A stretch of DNA of 64,000 nucleotides from Eleusine coracana subsp. coracana (taxonomy: Eukaryota > Streptophyta > Magnoliopsida > Poales > Poaceae), in the NCBI GenBank assembly GCA_032690845.1, contig CM064417.1, positions 23,414,808 to 23,478,807 of the forward strand, given 5' to 3'. The notes under the pieces were generated by a model that did no database searches, was not told where the DNA came from, and saw nothing but the letters and a program-made list of their open reading frames with translations. Numbering within the stretch: the first letter of the stretch is position 1; every line of letters begins with the position of its first letter. The position numbers and the translations under genes were made by a program. This document shows positions 1-11,514 of this stretch, piece after piece.

Positions 1-619
1 CTAAGCTGCCATAACAAACCATAACACTCATGGTAAAAATCACCAGATCAATAAAATCATCTCTAAAGCCGTCGTCTTCAGTGTCCTGCTCCCGATGTTG
101 TCGTGCTCACCCAGGTATCGACACTTCTTGCTTTGCAACCGCTGTGCCTCCAACCTCAGAGCACCGCCACCGTGCAGCTCCACTGCCCATCCTACACCAC
201 TATCCATGCCTGCTCAGCCCCGAGCTTACGTGCCACCAAGAGCACGCCGCCATGGTTTTCCATTTTCTTCGGTGATTGACATAAAGTTTTGACTTTTTAC
301 ATTGATTACCTATTCCTCTTTGTTCTAGGGTACTGTGCTATCTTACATCATTGTTTCATGCCCTAGATTGTTGCAATTTTCTAGTGCCATGCTAGTAGCT
401 TATTTTCTTGATCTTGTTCATGCATTACTAGGTTAATTGTTTGATCATTGTTGCAATTAAGGTTAATTTCTAGGTATCTTGTTGCACATTGATCCCTGCT
501 CAGTTCTAGGTCACATATGTCATTAAAGTTCAATCTTTGCATGTGACACTAGAATACCTCCACACCTAGAGTCGATAATCACCATTGTTTACATTGCTTA
601 TATTACTAGTGATCATGTC
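1..619. other. No supported gene; AT-rich sequence left of the CopA LTR
   Basis: I see no recognisable protein, RNA gene or element boundary here. Short open frames at 30-292 have no family resemblance and no coding character I can recognise. The sequence may be the left part of the CopA 5' LTR or the target into which CopA inserted. Similarity to the 3' LTR copy becomes clear only from about position 620-660, so the true LTR edge (TG plus target duplication) could not be placed. Confidence 0.4.
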
Positions 620-1366
620 TGAGAAACTATGTTGATATGTGCCACAATTTGCAATATGCGATGAGTAATTAACATTGGCTGATTTGGTGCTTGAGTTCAA
701 ATGTGGGAATTTCTGGATTGCATGAGTTTGTGCATGGTTATGGTTATGACTAACCGGAATTAGTAAAGGTGTTGGAGAAGTTGCAGGAGATGGGCAATGT
801 GTTTGCTTCTCTCATGATGTGTAGGTTAATGGAGTCAACTTGGCAGTCAACGGTGAGAGGATCGGGCACATTTTGGGGGCTTGGGGCTAGACGATCGAGG
901 CCGGGTGAAGTCAAGGGTGAACCACACCGTACACGTGGAGAGGCAAGGAGCACAAACAATTTCACGGTTGAGCCTCAAAACTGTCGGAGCGATGAAGACA
1001 GCATGTTGAATAAGTCAAGGGGAGGGGATACCGGTGCAAGTGACAAGGGAGCCCAATGGTGCGGGACCGGGAAAGACTTGCCGGTGGTCAGGATCACGGG
1101 ACAAGGTGACACGTGTCAACATCAAGGAAGACATGCTTTGAGAAGCGTGGAAGACGGTTTTCCGGTTTGGGCCTCAAAACCGGTGGCGGCATTTCGTGGT
1201 GCACGGGGTACCATCACGGAGCTTGTGTCAAGACGAAACAAAGATGTGAAGGGCCCGAGGGCATCCGAGTGACGAGAAAAGAGTTTGACAAGTTTGCCCC
1301 TGGTGGTAGGTGGCAATGTATTGTAGATAAAGGGTATTGTGGTCTTTAGGACAATCCCTAGGCCGA

Positions 1367-1373
1367 TATAAGG
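1367..1373 (+). promoter_or_regulatory. TATA-like box in the CopA 5' LTR
   Basis: TATAAGG lies in the middle of the LTR, and the 3' LTR has TATATAAGG at the matching place (10178-10186). Position and conservation between the two LTRs fit the core promoter that would start the genomic transcript. Confidence 0.5.
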
Positions 1374-1987
1374 AGAGGGTGTCTTTTCCCATTAGCCTTG
1401 TGTTAGGGTTTCATTCCATAGAGCTATGAGTGTGCTTCATGTTGTAGTGGAGAGAAGGGAGTGTGTGAGAGACAAGCTTTTCTCTTCCAAAATTTAGGAG
1501 GAAGAGGGTGGCTTCCGAGCCCTATATCCATGACTCTTGTATACAAGAATCAATGATATGAGATTCATATTTCATGCTCAAAATCTTCCTCTCCCCCTAA
1601 ATCCTGAATTTCTCTTTTTCCCTATTTTCAGAGCTATTTTCGTGTGTATTTTCAATCTCGATTTTAATTGGGTTTTGGGATGAATTTCTTGGGGGATCTC
1701 TGTGCTAGAACGTGCCTGAACATTCCTTGATGGATCCTTGATTCAATCTTATGCACGAGCACCTTTGATTTCATGGATTTTCTCAAGAACATTCAAACCC
1801 TAGGCTTTTTGGTAGAACCTAAAATTTGTGACGAATTCTTGAGCATTTCGTGTGATTCCACTTGGAGAAGGAACGTCCTACCATGAGACATCTTCTGTAC
1901 AAGTATCATGATTTTTGGAGTTTGTTTTGACTAGGTTTCGCTAATTTCCTTGCCAAATCTCGAGAGCAGTTTCTATTCTGTCGAGGG

Positions 1988-2152
1988 TCGATCGGCTGTA
2001 TCGGTACTGCCGGTGCACAAGTGAAAATCCTGATCGGCACTACTGATGTCCTGATCGGGAATTTTGTGTTCTGTATGATGTCAATCGGCACTACCGATGA
2101 TACGATCGGCACTACCGATGCTCTGTCTCAACTGCCGATCGGCACTGCCGAT
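1988..2152. repeat. Cluster of palindromic 15-17-bp repeats in the CopA LTR
   Basis: At least five copies of a unit close to ATCGGCACTACCGAT occur here, including 2032-2048, 2083-2100, 2105-2121 and 2137-2152. Each unit is itself an inverted repeat (ATCGG, 5-base spacer, CCGAT) with two CpG sites. The cluster lies downstream of the TATA-like box, so in transcribed LTR sequence. The 3' LTR has a mutated version at about 18626-18830. Confidence 0.7.
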
Positions 2153-2407
2153 ATTCTATCAAAACTGCCTGTTTTGTGTGAGTTTCTTCCATCGGTATGA
2201 GGTTGGCCATTCTCCTTTCTTTCCCTTGTATTCCTCTGCTGGTGTTGATCATTCCTAGGGTTGGCACATGACAAGTTGGTGTGTGTGACCTTGGTGATTT
2301 GTTTAGAGGTTGGCTTGGATTGTAATTGGGGCATAGGCCAAGTTCTTGAGAAAACATTTAATGGGCTTCCATTCACCCCCCTCTCATCGCCTTCTCGGTC
2401 CTTCAAT

Positions 2408-2419
2408 TGGTATCAGAGC
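2408..2419 (+). other. Primer binding site of CopA (initiator tRNA-Met)
   Basis: TGGTATCAGAGC starts two bases after the LTR end and is the standard plant copia PBS complementary to the 3' end of initiator tRNA-Met. It fixes the right edge of the 5' LTR and the orientation of the element. Confidence 0.92.
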
Positions 2420-2468
2420 CGGTTTCATCACTAGTTTACCGTAAACGGCTTTGTGATCCGAAGGCGAC

Positions 2469-3433
2469 ATGGAGAATCATGCGATCAAGCTTGTGATGTT
2501 CAATGGGGAAGATTTTCTCTATTGGAAATCACAGACCAAAGTTTATCTCTTAAGTCAAGGACGTGCTATTTGGGACATCGTCGAGCAAGAATTCAACATA
2601 CCCGCTGACCTCGACGCTACAACTGTTGGTGAGTTGAACATGTATGAATACAATTCCAAAGCTGTCAACATCTTGCTCTCTGTACTTGGTAGGAGTGAAT
2701 TTGATCGTGTTTCTCATCTTGAAACTGCTCATGCAATTTGGGAAAAGCTTTGCACGTGCCATGAGGGTACCAACCAAGTCAAGTCTATACGTACAATAGA
2801 CAGTATCAAACCTTTGCACAAAAACCTAGTGAATCACTGGATGATACCTTTCGTAGGTTTCAGGCTATTGTTTGCAATTGGAGGGCTTGTAGTAACCTTT
2901 TCTACAATAATAATGATAGAGCTAAACAATTTCTTTACTCTCTTGATGAAAATGTTTGGGATGTTATGATTGCTGCTCTAGAGAAAACTGCTGATTTCAA
3001 TACCCTTAATTATGAGCAACTATATAGCTAGCTGAAATCTCATGAGCTGCCTAGGAAATCTCGTCCTAATCATATCAATCCTTCTTCAAGCATGGCTTTG
3101 CTTTCTAGCACTCATAAGGGTAATTATGGTGGTGCTTCTTATGGAACTAACCCCTCACATGACAAATCTTCCTTGGAGTTTGCTTTTTCTTCTCTTGTTG
3201 CAGCTTCTGATGAACAGATGGAGTGCATCCCCAACGAGGAGCTGTCATTGCTCACAGGAAAGTTCAGGAAGTTCTACAACAATCGCATGGAGAGAAGGGG
3301 TGGTGGTTCACGAACCTGCTTCGAGTGTGGTGGCCCTGGACACTTCATCGCTGACTGCCCCAAGAAGAAGAAAAAGGCCGAGTACCACAACAACAACTCT
3401 GAAGACTTCAAGAAGGAGAAGAACCACTTCTAG
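2469..3433 (+). pseudogene. CopA gag (capsid and zinc-knuckle nucleocapsid), broken
   Basis: The frame opens with MENHAIKLVMFNGEDFLYWK, 49 bases after the PBS, the usual copia gag start. Residues 1-110 show the Retrotran_gag-type capsid domain (LYWKSQTKVYL, IWDIVEQEF). The frame shifts near 2810, after which capsid sequence continues in another frame, with an internal stop near 3030. The last part (3092-3433) carries an intact CX2CX4HX4C zinc knuckle (CFECGGPGHFIADC) followed by a lysine-rich tail and a stop at 3433. Gag would coat the genomic RNA in cytoplasmic particles. Frameshift plus stop make it non-functional. Confidence 0.85.
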
Positions 3434-3460
3434 AATAAAGGCAAGACCTCCAGGAAGCTC

Positions 3461-4230
3461 GTGAAGATGGTTGCACACACCTGCCTTTCCGCTCTAAGTG
3501 ATGTCGAGCTCACATCATGCGAAGGCCTTACAAGCTCGGAGGAGGAGGTTGAAATGCCACGAGTTAAGAGGAAGGATGACTTCACCGGGCTTTGCTTCAT
3601 GGCAAAGAATGATCACAACACCGACTCAAGCGAGGCAGCAGGTGGAGGCTTGGAGAACAAGTGGTTGATGGACTCCGGGTCTTCGCACCACATGACCGGA
3701 GATGCAAAATGCTTCTCCAGCCTCACTCCCTTGAAGCGCCACAAGTACGTGACCTTTGGGGATGACAAGAGAGGAAGAGTGATACAAAGGGGTGCAATAA
3801 AGGTAAATGAAAACTTCACTTTCAAGGATGTTGGTTTGGTTGAGCATCTCAAATACAATCTCCATTTTGTTTCTCAGTTGTTTGATGTTGGCTTGGAAGT
3901 GCGCTTTAAAAAATGCTTCTTGTGTTCTTGATTCGAATGGTTCTTTGGTTTGTGAGATTTCTCGCATTGGGAGTGTCTTTCAGGCTCACTTTGCTGTTTC
4001 TCATGGTTCTCACAAGTGCTTATTTTTCTCAATCTTCTTTCGAGCTCTAGACATGGCATAAGAGACTAGGTCAAATGAGCTTTGACTTGCTTTATCGCTT
4101 AAGTGGCCTAGATTTGATCCGAGGATTGCCTAAGCTCAAATTTGATATGAAATTGGTTTGTGCTCCTTGTTGTCATAGGAAAATGGTTGCCGCTTCTCAC
4201 CCAGCAATCAATTTGGTGATGACTGAATGA
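3461..4230 (+). pseudogene. CopA protease and integrase zinc-binding region, broken
   Basis: The frame continues from gag after a short acidic linker into a retropepsin-like protease with the active-site motif WLMDSGSSHHMTG near 3662-3700. It is open to 3931, where a run of A bases (3909-3914) coincides with a frameshift. The next frame carries the remaining protease and the integrase N-terminal zinc region (a His motif near 4052 and CAPCCHRK near 4160). An in-frame stop near 4227 precedes the integrase core. The protease would cut the polyprotein. The region is not translatable as one product. Confidence 0.8.
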
Positions 4231-5180
4231 CCTGGAGAGTTGCTTCACATGGACATAGTTGGTCCCTCTAAGGTTCATTCGACGGGTGGGAAGTGGTATG
4301 TTCTTGTGATTGTTGATGACTTTTCTCGCTACTCTTGGGTTTACTTTCTTGAGAGCAAGGATGAAGTGTTTTACCACATTCGAAGCTTAGCTTTGAGGTT
4401 GTTCAAGAAACTTCCTGGTGCATTACGAGCAATCAGCAGTGATAATGGCGTCGAGTTCAAGAACTCCTTTGATGCTTTTTGCCTTGAGCATGGTGTTGAG
4501 CATCCATTTTTTGCACTGCGTGTTCTCAGCGGAATGGTGTGGTCGAAAGAAATAACAAAAGCTTGGTGGAGATAGCCCGTACGTTGCTCGATGAGCATAG
4601 GACCCCGAGGTGGTTCTGGGCAAAGGCCATCAGCACTGCTTGCTATGTTTCCAATCGGGTTTTCTTGCGCTCAATTCTTAATGTGACTTCCTATGAGCTA
4701 CATTTTGGGAGGAAGCCATCTGTTTCTCATTTGCGTGCTTTTGGTTGCAAGTGCTTTATTCTCAAGCGTGGCAATCTTGATAAGTTTGAGCCGAGATCTT
4801 TCGATGGCATCTTTATTGGTTACACTCTTCACGGTCATTCCTACAGAGTCTTGAATTTGGAAACTAACACTATCGTAGAGTCTTACGATGTAACCCTTGA
4901 TGAATCAAACTCTTGTGGAATCAATGTGGTTGAGACTACATGCAACAGGGTAATAGAGGAGAGCATCATTGTAGAAGAGGACCCCCAGGGCCTGGATGAT
5001 GATGATTCACCACATCTCATTACATCCGAGCTTGTTCCTATTTCTTCCACTACTCCAGCAGAGGGTCCAAAAGATTCTACATTGATTTCAGTCGCTGTCA
5101 AGCTAGCTCTAGCTGTGGTTAAGGGGGAGGTACACGCTGAGATAGATGCCCGTCTTCGCATTCAACGTCAGCATCCTCCT
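4231..5180 (+). pseudogene. CopA integrase core and C-terminal region, broken
   Basis: The core begins with LLHMDIVGPSK (first catalytic Asp) and has SSDNGVEF (second Asp). A frameshift near 4510-4540 moves the reading frame, and the new frame begins MVERNNKSL, which carries the third acidic residue. It continues as copia integrase (RTLLDEHRTPRWFWAKA, LRAFGCKCF, FIGY) into an acidic linker ending near 5180, where the frame is lost again before the RT. Integrase would insert the cDNA in the nucleus. All three catalytic residues can be seen, but in two frames. Confidence 0.82.
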
Positions 5181-5239
5181 CAACAGATAATTGGTAATAG
5201 TTATGAGAGGACGACAAGACCAAGGTCTGCACATCTTGC

Positions 5240-6790
5240 TTGTTTTGCCAATTTTCTATTTCTTGCCACCTTCGAACTCGGAATGTTGGACACACACTAT
5301 CTGATGAACATTGGGTTAATGCCATGCATGAAGAGTTGGAAAACTTTGAGAGAAACAAAGTATGGACCGTAGTAGCGCCTCCTGTTGGTGTCAATCTCAT
5401 AGGAACCAAGTGGGTCTTCAAAAACAAGCATGGGGAAGATAGTGAGGTTGTGAGAAATAAGGCTAGGCTTGTTGCTCAAGGTTTTAGCCAAGTGGAGGGC
5501 TTAGACTATGAGGAAACCTTTGCTCCTGTTGCACGCATAGAAGCTATTAGAATCTTGCTTGCCTTTGCTGCATCTAAGGGCATTAAGCTTTTCCAAATGG
5601 ATGTCAAGAGTGCCTTCCTAAATGGTTTCATAGAGAGAGAGATTTATGTGAAACAACCACCTGGCTTTGAGCATCACAAGTACCCAAATCGAGTGTACAA
5701 GCTAAAGCAAGCACCTAGGGCTTGGTATGCTATGCTTAAGACCTTCTTGCTAGAGCGCGGGCATGTAATGGGGTGTGTCAAACAAAACTTGTTCACTCTA
5801 AAGCATGGCAAGGACTTTTTAATGGTTCAGATATACATGGATGATATCATCTTTGGAGGTTCCTCTCATGCTCTTGTGCCCGAGTTTCAGGAAGCTATGG
5901 AAAGTGAGTTTCATATGTCGATAATGAGCGAGCTCACCTTCTTTCTAGGACTTCAAATCAAGAAATGCAAGCAAGGCACCTTCATACATCAAGCCAAGTA
6001 CATGAAGGATCTCCTGAAGAAGTACGACATGGTCAATGTGAAGCCGTTATCAACACCAATGTCCACTACAATAGCACTTGACCCAGATGAAGACTGTGTA
6101 GCTATGGACCAAAGGGAGTACAGAAGCATCATCGGCTCCCTCTTGTACCTAACGGCGACAAAACCCGACATACACTTTGCGGTGCGTCTTTGTTCTTGCT
6201 TTCAAGCTTCCCCAAGGGTGACTCGTCGCAATGCTATCAAGCGCATCTTCAGTTATCTCAAATATACTGTTGAGTTCATTCTTTGGTACTCTGCTTCTTC
6301 ATCTCTTGATCTTATTGGGTATTTGGATGCGGACTTTGCTGGGTGTAGAATTGATAGGAAGAGCACTTCGGGTACTTGCCATTTCTTGGGTACTTCTTTG
6401 ATTTGTTGGTCTTCTCGCAAGCAATCTAGTGTATCCCAATCCACAACTGAAGCTGAGTATGTAGCTGCTGCTAGTTATTATTCTCAATTCCTTTGGATGG
6501 TTTCCACCATGAGAGATTTTGGGTTAACCTTTATGAGTGTTCCACTTATGGGTAATAACTCCAGTGCCATTTGCTCAGCCAAAAAACCAATTCAACATGG
6601 TAAGGTCAAACACAAAAAATGTGAGATTCCACTTTCTAAGGGATAATGTTGAGAAAGGAGACGTTGCGCTCAAACACATTGACACTCGAAACCAATTGGC
6701 TGATATTCTCACCAAGCCCCTAGATGCTTCGAGATTTGCTTTCTGTGTGGGGAGCTTGGTGCTTGCCAACCCTATGGCATCGTTTGAGGG
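5240..6790 (+). pseudogene. CopA reverse transcriptase and RNase H, broken
   Basis: One long frame (to 6646) holds copia RT: KWVFKNKHGEDSE, ARLVAQGFSQ, MDVKSAFLNG (motif A Asp), and IYMDDIIFGG (YMDD active site near 5835). RNase H follows: LDADFAGCRIDRKSTSG, then STTEAEYVAAA. A short in-frame gap just before KQAPRAWY removes a few residues normally found in copia RTs. A frameshift near 6640 places the last RNase H part in another frame that runs to about 6790. The catalytic motifs survive, so decay is by frameshift rather than active-site loss. Confidence 0.88.
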
Positions 6791-6794
6791 GGAG
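6786..6794 (+). other. Polypurine tract-like site after CopA pol
   Basis: GAGGGGGAG follows the pol frame directly. SIRE-type elements often have such a purine run just after pol as well as at the 3' LTR. Since the next 900 bases do not resemble the 5' LTR, I do not take it as the LTR edge. Confidence 0.35.
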
Positions 6795-6848
6795 TTGTTC
6801 TTTTGTATATATGTATCTTACCTTTTTCACATTGCATCTCATATGTAA

Positions 6849-7764
6849 TATATGCATTGGTAGATGAGCTTTACCTTCTATGATTTCTTGCATTTTTTCA
6901 TTGCTATGATTGAGCTCGATCTTAGTTGTTTGGATGTGATAAGCAATCTCTCATGCTTAGATTTTTTAGATGGCATGTTATAGACTCTTTTCGAGCAACT
7001 TGCTAATCCTAAAGGTAAACTTGGCTCTTTGTGAACCTTATGAACTAATCTTGCTAAAACTTCCTCACCATGTGTATAATTGCTTTTATCCTTGTTGAAA
7101 CCTGTGTTGAGGCTAGTCTAGAGGATGTCTTAGCCATGGCACCTTGTGTTTGCGAAATGGGGCTTTGCAAATGTTTAGCTCATGATGGAACATTGTGGGA
7201 ACGTATGTTCCTTTTGCCGCAAAGGCATGCTCAAATTTGTGCTTTTAATTTGCAAGTTAAGTTGTTCAAATGAAAATTGCTTTGAAGCCTCGGGTTGTTT
7301 GCCGTACCCAGTCGTGTGACCCTCTGCATGGATTAGAAGTTATAGAAAAATGCTAAATCCAAAAATTATGCTTTGAAGCCTTGGGGTGTTTGTTGTACCA
7401 AGTCGTGCGATCCTCCGCACGGATTAGAAGTTACATGAGGATTACTAATAATAATGCCTTTCTTCTTTCCTTATGAGTCTCTGTTGCATATATGAGCATT
7501 TGTTGAGCTTATTTTCTTCGAATACTTGTTTTGCCTAGGACGGGAGTACCTATATATGTGGTGGCAGCTTTTCTCATTAGGAGCAAATTTGATTCTATCT
7601 ATGCTAGTCAATCTTTCTGCTTAGCTTGTATAGCTCTTGGTATTTATGCCATGCTCTCTATTTTTTGTCTTTGTATGATTGTGAAATATTGCTTGTCCAC
7701 TTCATAGCTCTATATTTGTGATTAGCAAAGTTAAATGCTTGTTGGCATAATTGATGAGGCTCCT
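6849..7764. other. CopA 3' noncoding region
   Basis: AT-rich sequence between pol and the inserted solo LTR with no recognisable protein. The 67-codon frame at 7070 shows no family resemblance. It contains a direct repeat (7278-7343 and 7369-7434), listed separately. SIRE-type elements normally have a long region here, sometimes with an extra ORF; none is visible. Confidence 0.5.
7278..7434. repeat. Two direct 66-bp repeats in the CopA 3' noncoding region
   Basis: 7278-7343 and 7369-7434 both start TGCTTTGAAGCC and end GGATTAGAAGTTA, with about 85-90% identity by eye and a 91-base period. They contain GTCGTGTGACCCTC and GTCGTGCGATCCTC variants. No function is evident. Confidence 0.75.
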
Positions 7765-9299
7765 TAGGTTTGCATTTATAAAAAGATAGGTTAAAAATAC
7801 AATTGAAAACATGTACAGGGGTGGTTCTATAAAATTCAAGGGCTAAAATATAATTTGGAAAACATAAAGGGGCTTTTCTATAAAAATACAGTGCTAAAAA
7901 TAATTAAAAACAAGATCAAGGGCCTAAATATAATTAAATAAATGTATTACAGAAAAATTAGGTGGAAAATATAATTAAATCAGAGCACAGGGGCCTATTT
8001 GCAAAAGCCTAGTAATTTCAGGAATTTAATGAATTAAATTAAATCAAAAAGGGGTGGACCGGGTCTAAGGTTCTGTGGACCCATGGTCCACTGATCTACG
8101 GTGCACCAATTACCTACCCCGAAGGGGTATGCAATCTGGCGCGTTGGATTGAGATCCAACGGCCAGGGTTTAAAAGTGGGAGGCTGCGATGGCTGCCGGC
8201 GGCCAGCGAGGCGGCGCGCGGTGGAGCTTGCTGGAGGCGACGCTCCAGTGGTCGAAGCTCGGCCGGGTGAGGTCCAAGAGAGATAGGGAGGTAGAGCGAG
8301 CTCACCAACGGGGATCGGGTCATGGATTGAAGGCCAGGAAGGGGCTCTCGTCAGCGGTCGGAGGCTCGAGTTTGTCGGTGACGATAGGGAGGGGTGCAGA
8401 GGCGGCGGCGATCATCGTGGCAGGGCTCCTTCTTCTCCTGGTACACCTGCGAAGGTCGGCTGGGGTCAAACCGAGTCGAGGGAGGTTTGCTCTTCCCGAA
8501 TTGACGTGGCGGCGGAGCTGTTACCAGCGGCGATGAGTTCTCCAATCGACTGCGCTAGAGCGGGGCAGAGGGCAAGGCTCGAGCGCGACGAGGAAAAGGG
8601 GGTTTGGGCGTTGGGCTCGGGATTTATAGGGGTGGGGAGGTGCTAGGGCTGGTCGGGGCTCGGTGCAGGGCAGAGGCCGGCAATGGCACTCGCCTTCTGA
8701 AAATCAGACCCGACGACGGGTAAACGGGGGAAGGAGGGGGCCGGGGATCACGACAGCGCACGGCAATTCCGTACACGGTGTCTGGGTCACGTGGGAGCAA
8801 GCGCAAAGGCGCAGATTCCCACCTATCAATGGGAGGAGAGAGGGGAGAGAGCTGGCACATTCCAGAAATGCGCCTCTTGCGCAGGGGCTTGGTGGGCCGA
8901 GTCGGCTTGTGGGCCTGGCAGGCCGAGTGGGGACAAAGGGGAAAGGAGGGAGGAGTGCGGGGTGGGCAAAACTGGCTCGTTTGTCCCATTGCTCTGGTTT
9001 CTCCTTTTCTTTTCTTTTTCCTTTCTATTTTCTATAACTAAACAAAATTGATTCCTAATCGAATTTCAAATAACTTTTTGCACACAATAAAATACTAATG
9101 CAACTATGGTAGCACGAATGCAACAGGAAAAATAATAATAACCTAAATTAATTTATTTAATTTAGAAAATAGCTCTTTTGCTTAAAATAAATAGTAATCC
9201 CCTAATTAATTTATAAGATATTTTAATCTATTATTAAAAAATATTTAAATTAAGTAAAATTAGGTCACAAGCCAAAATTTAAATTTTTGGGGTGTGAAA
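7765..9299 (-). repeat. Probable solo LTR of a Ty3-gypsy element inside CopA (minus strand)
   Basis: On the minus strand the sequence opens near 9299 with TCACACCCC followed by an A/T-rich AAATTTAAATTTT-like stretch, a start common in grass gypsy LTRs. It then has a GC-rich U3 with a TATA-like box (8621-8628) and an AT-rich end near 7765. No gag, pol, PBS or polypurine tract adjoins it, so it fits a solo LTR. Ends are approximate and no target duplication was confirmed. Base composition (GC-rich 8160-9000) is unlike the CopA sequence on both sides. Confidence 0.5.
8621..8628 (-). promoter_or_regulatory. TATA-like box of the solo gypsy LTR
   Basis: TATAAATC on the minus strand lies within CCCCTATAAATCCCGAG, downstream of GC-rich sequence and upstream of an LTR leader-like stretch. 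It supports the minus-strand orientation of this LTR. Confidence 0.45.
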
Positions 9300-9429
9300 T
9301 TCATATGCTAGATGGCTACTTTTCACCTTTTCTGTGGGTTTGAGCATTGGGTTGAGCTTATTCAATTTCGCAATTCAAATTCTATGTCTTTGGGCATTTG
9401 ATGTTGTAATGTACTCATCAAGGTGAAGA

Positions 9430-10590
9430 GTGAGTAACCATGTAGATATGTGCAATGGTTTGCAATATTGTATGAGTAATTGAGATTGGCTGATTTGGTG
9501 TTTGAGTTGAAATGTGGGAATTTCGGGATTGCATGAGTTTGTGCATGGTTATGGTTATGACTAACCGGAGTTGGTAAAGATGTTGGAGAAGTTGCAGGAG
9601 CTGGGAAATGTGTTTGCTTGTCTCATGATGTGTAGGTTAATGGAGTCAACTTGGCGGTCAACGGCGAGAGGATCGGGCACATTTTGGGGACTTCGGGCCA
9701 GACGATCGAGAGGCCGGTGAAGTCAAGAGTGATCCACACTATACACGTGGAGAGGCAAGGAGCACAGACCATTTCGCGATTGAGCCTCAAAACTGTGGGA
9801 GAGATGAAGACGACGTATTGACCAAGTCAAGGCGAGCGGGATGCCCGTGCAAGTGACAAAGGGGCCCAATGGAACGGGACCGGGAGAGACTTGCTGGTGG
9901 TCAGGATCATGGGACAAGGTGACACATGTCAACATCAAGGAAGACATGCTTTGAGAAGCGTGGAAGGTGGTTTCCTGGTTTGGGCCTCAAACCTAGTGGC
10001 GGCATTTGGTGGTGCACGTGGCACCATCACAGAACTTGCGTCAAGACGAAGCAAAGATGTGAAGGGCCCGAGGGCATGCAGGAGTTGAGAAAAGAGTTGG
10101 ACACGTTTGCCCCTTGTGATAGGTGGCAATGTATTATAGGTCAAGGGTAGTGTGGTCTTTAGAACAATCTCTAGGCCTATATAAGGAGAGGTAGGGCTGT
10201 TGGGAGAGGGTATCTCTTCCCATTAGCCTTGTGTTAGGGTTTCATTTCATAGTGCTAGGAGTGTGTTTCATGTTGTAATGGAGAGAAGAGAGTGTACGAG
10301 AGACAAGTTTTTCTCTTCCAAAGAGTGGGAGGAAGAAGGTGGCTTCCTAGCCATGTATCCATGAATCTTATATGCAAGAATCGATGATATGAGATTCAAT
10401 TTCATGCTCAAGATCTTCTCCTCTCCCTAAATCCCGGATTTCTCTATTTCTCTATTTTCGTAGCTATTTTTGTGTTTATTTTTTATCTCAATTTTGAGTG
10501 GGTTTTGGGATGAATTTCTTGGGGAATCTTGGTGCTAGGACGTGCCGAAACATTCCTTGATGGATCCTTGATTGAATCCTAGGCAAGAGC
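9430..10590 (+). repeat. 3' LTR of CopA, left part (up to the CrmA insertion)
   Basis: Collinear with about 620-1755 of the 5' LTR, including a long shared stretch starting CATGAGTTTGTGCATGG (9532) and ending at ATTGAATCCTAGGCAAGAGC. The last five bases (10586-10590, AGAGC) are the left target duplication of CrmA; the LTR resumes at 18392. Sequence 9300-9429 between the solo gypsy LTR and this part resembles the 5' copy only weakly. Confidence 0.75.
10178..10186 (+). promoter_or_regulatory. TATA-like box in the CopA 3' LTR
   Basis: TATATAAGG sits at the same place as 1367-1373 in the 5' LTR and is the better match to a TATA box, suggesting the 5' copy has decayed. Confidence 0.5.
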
Positions 10591-11514
10591 TGATGTGGAC
10601 AAGGGTTCCCGATCTTCCGAAAGGTTCTTGGTAAGTTGATTTGGTCGGAGGCGACACACAAATCGATCCGGCTTCAGAACAGCACGTTCTAAACCCCGCA
10701 ATCGCAGCACGACGTCTCCTCTGGTTATCAACCATCCAAAAGACGATTGACCTCACCGAGAAGGCTAATCCCTGCCTGTGAATCAAGAACACAAGCAAGA
10801 ACAACGAAGAATGCAACACAATTGCAGATGTATGATTAAACTCTCGAAGTTGGGGTCTCACAAACCGATGAACGGCGAAACTGTTTAGGAACAGAATTGA
10901 TCTAAGCAAAACCCGAACCCTAATGGTGCGGTGGCGGCTGTATATAAAGACCCTAGGGTCGTGCAAGACCCTCTGGACGCGCCCCTAATTAGGCTCAACT
11001 AGATACAAAGCCCAAAGGCAAAAAATAGGCGACACAACACCGACACAGATTCTGGACTCTCTCTTGTTTTGACGATTCCCGATGACTCCGGATGAATTTT
11101 GACATGAGGCTTGCGGCATTGGAAAGGTCTTCTCCTTATCTTTCCGTGCATATGTAGAACGTCCAAATCCGAGTCCGTATGCATCCTGGGCGACCGTTTT
11201 AGTACAGACTGGTCTTGGGCCCCGAAACAGACTCGAAGTCGGTTTTGATTGGGCCTCCACTTTGGCTTCCAAGCCCTTGCTGGTCCTCCACGTTCCCAAC
11301 TCCTTCTCCCATCATCTCCTGGTCCTCTCCATGGTTTCTAATCATAAAATAATCATTAGGTAGCAAATCATTCTCAAAAGTAACATATAGCGAAGAACGT
11401 AGGAACGAGCTCACCTCTAAATTTAGTTGTCGTGCACGAGCTCTAGTCATTGGACCTTGCAAGTCCAGATTTGGAGGAGTGTTGTGTGTATCGATAGGAG
11501 TGATGTCCTCATCA
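10591..11514 (-). repeat. 3' LTR of CrmA (left side in the window)
   Basis: 924 bp, nearly identical to 17466-18391, ending TGATGTGGACA at one side and TGTCCTCATCA at the other, which form a near-perfect 11-base terminal inverted repeat. It carries a TATATA box near 10940 and, on the minus strand, the last roughly 105 codons of the polyprotein. Confidence 0.93.

Larger units (their letters stand above)
620..2405 (+). repeat. 5' LTR of CopA (left edge approximate)
   Basis: This stretch matches 9430-10590 plus 18392-19080 in the same order and orientation. It ends in TCGGTCCTTCA just before the PBS at 2408. A TATA-like box lies at 1367. A cluster of short palindromic repeats lies near the 3' end. 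The left edge is uncertain because similarity to the other copy fades around 600-660 and no TG start with a matching duplication was found. Confidence 0.7.

Noticed and set aside
769..1349. Overlapping open frames of 78-167 codons
   Set aside because: They lie inside the CopA LTR, are repeated with frame breaks in the other LTR (9590-10150) and have no protein-family features.
8101..9051. Several Arg/Gly-rich open frames on both strands
   Set aside because: GC-rich LTR sequence produces chance frames on all strands; none resembles a protein family.
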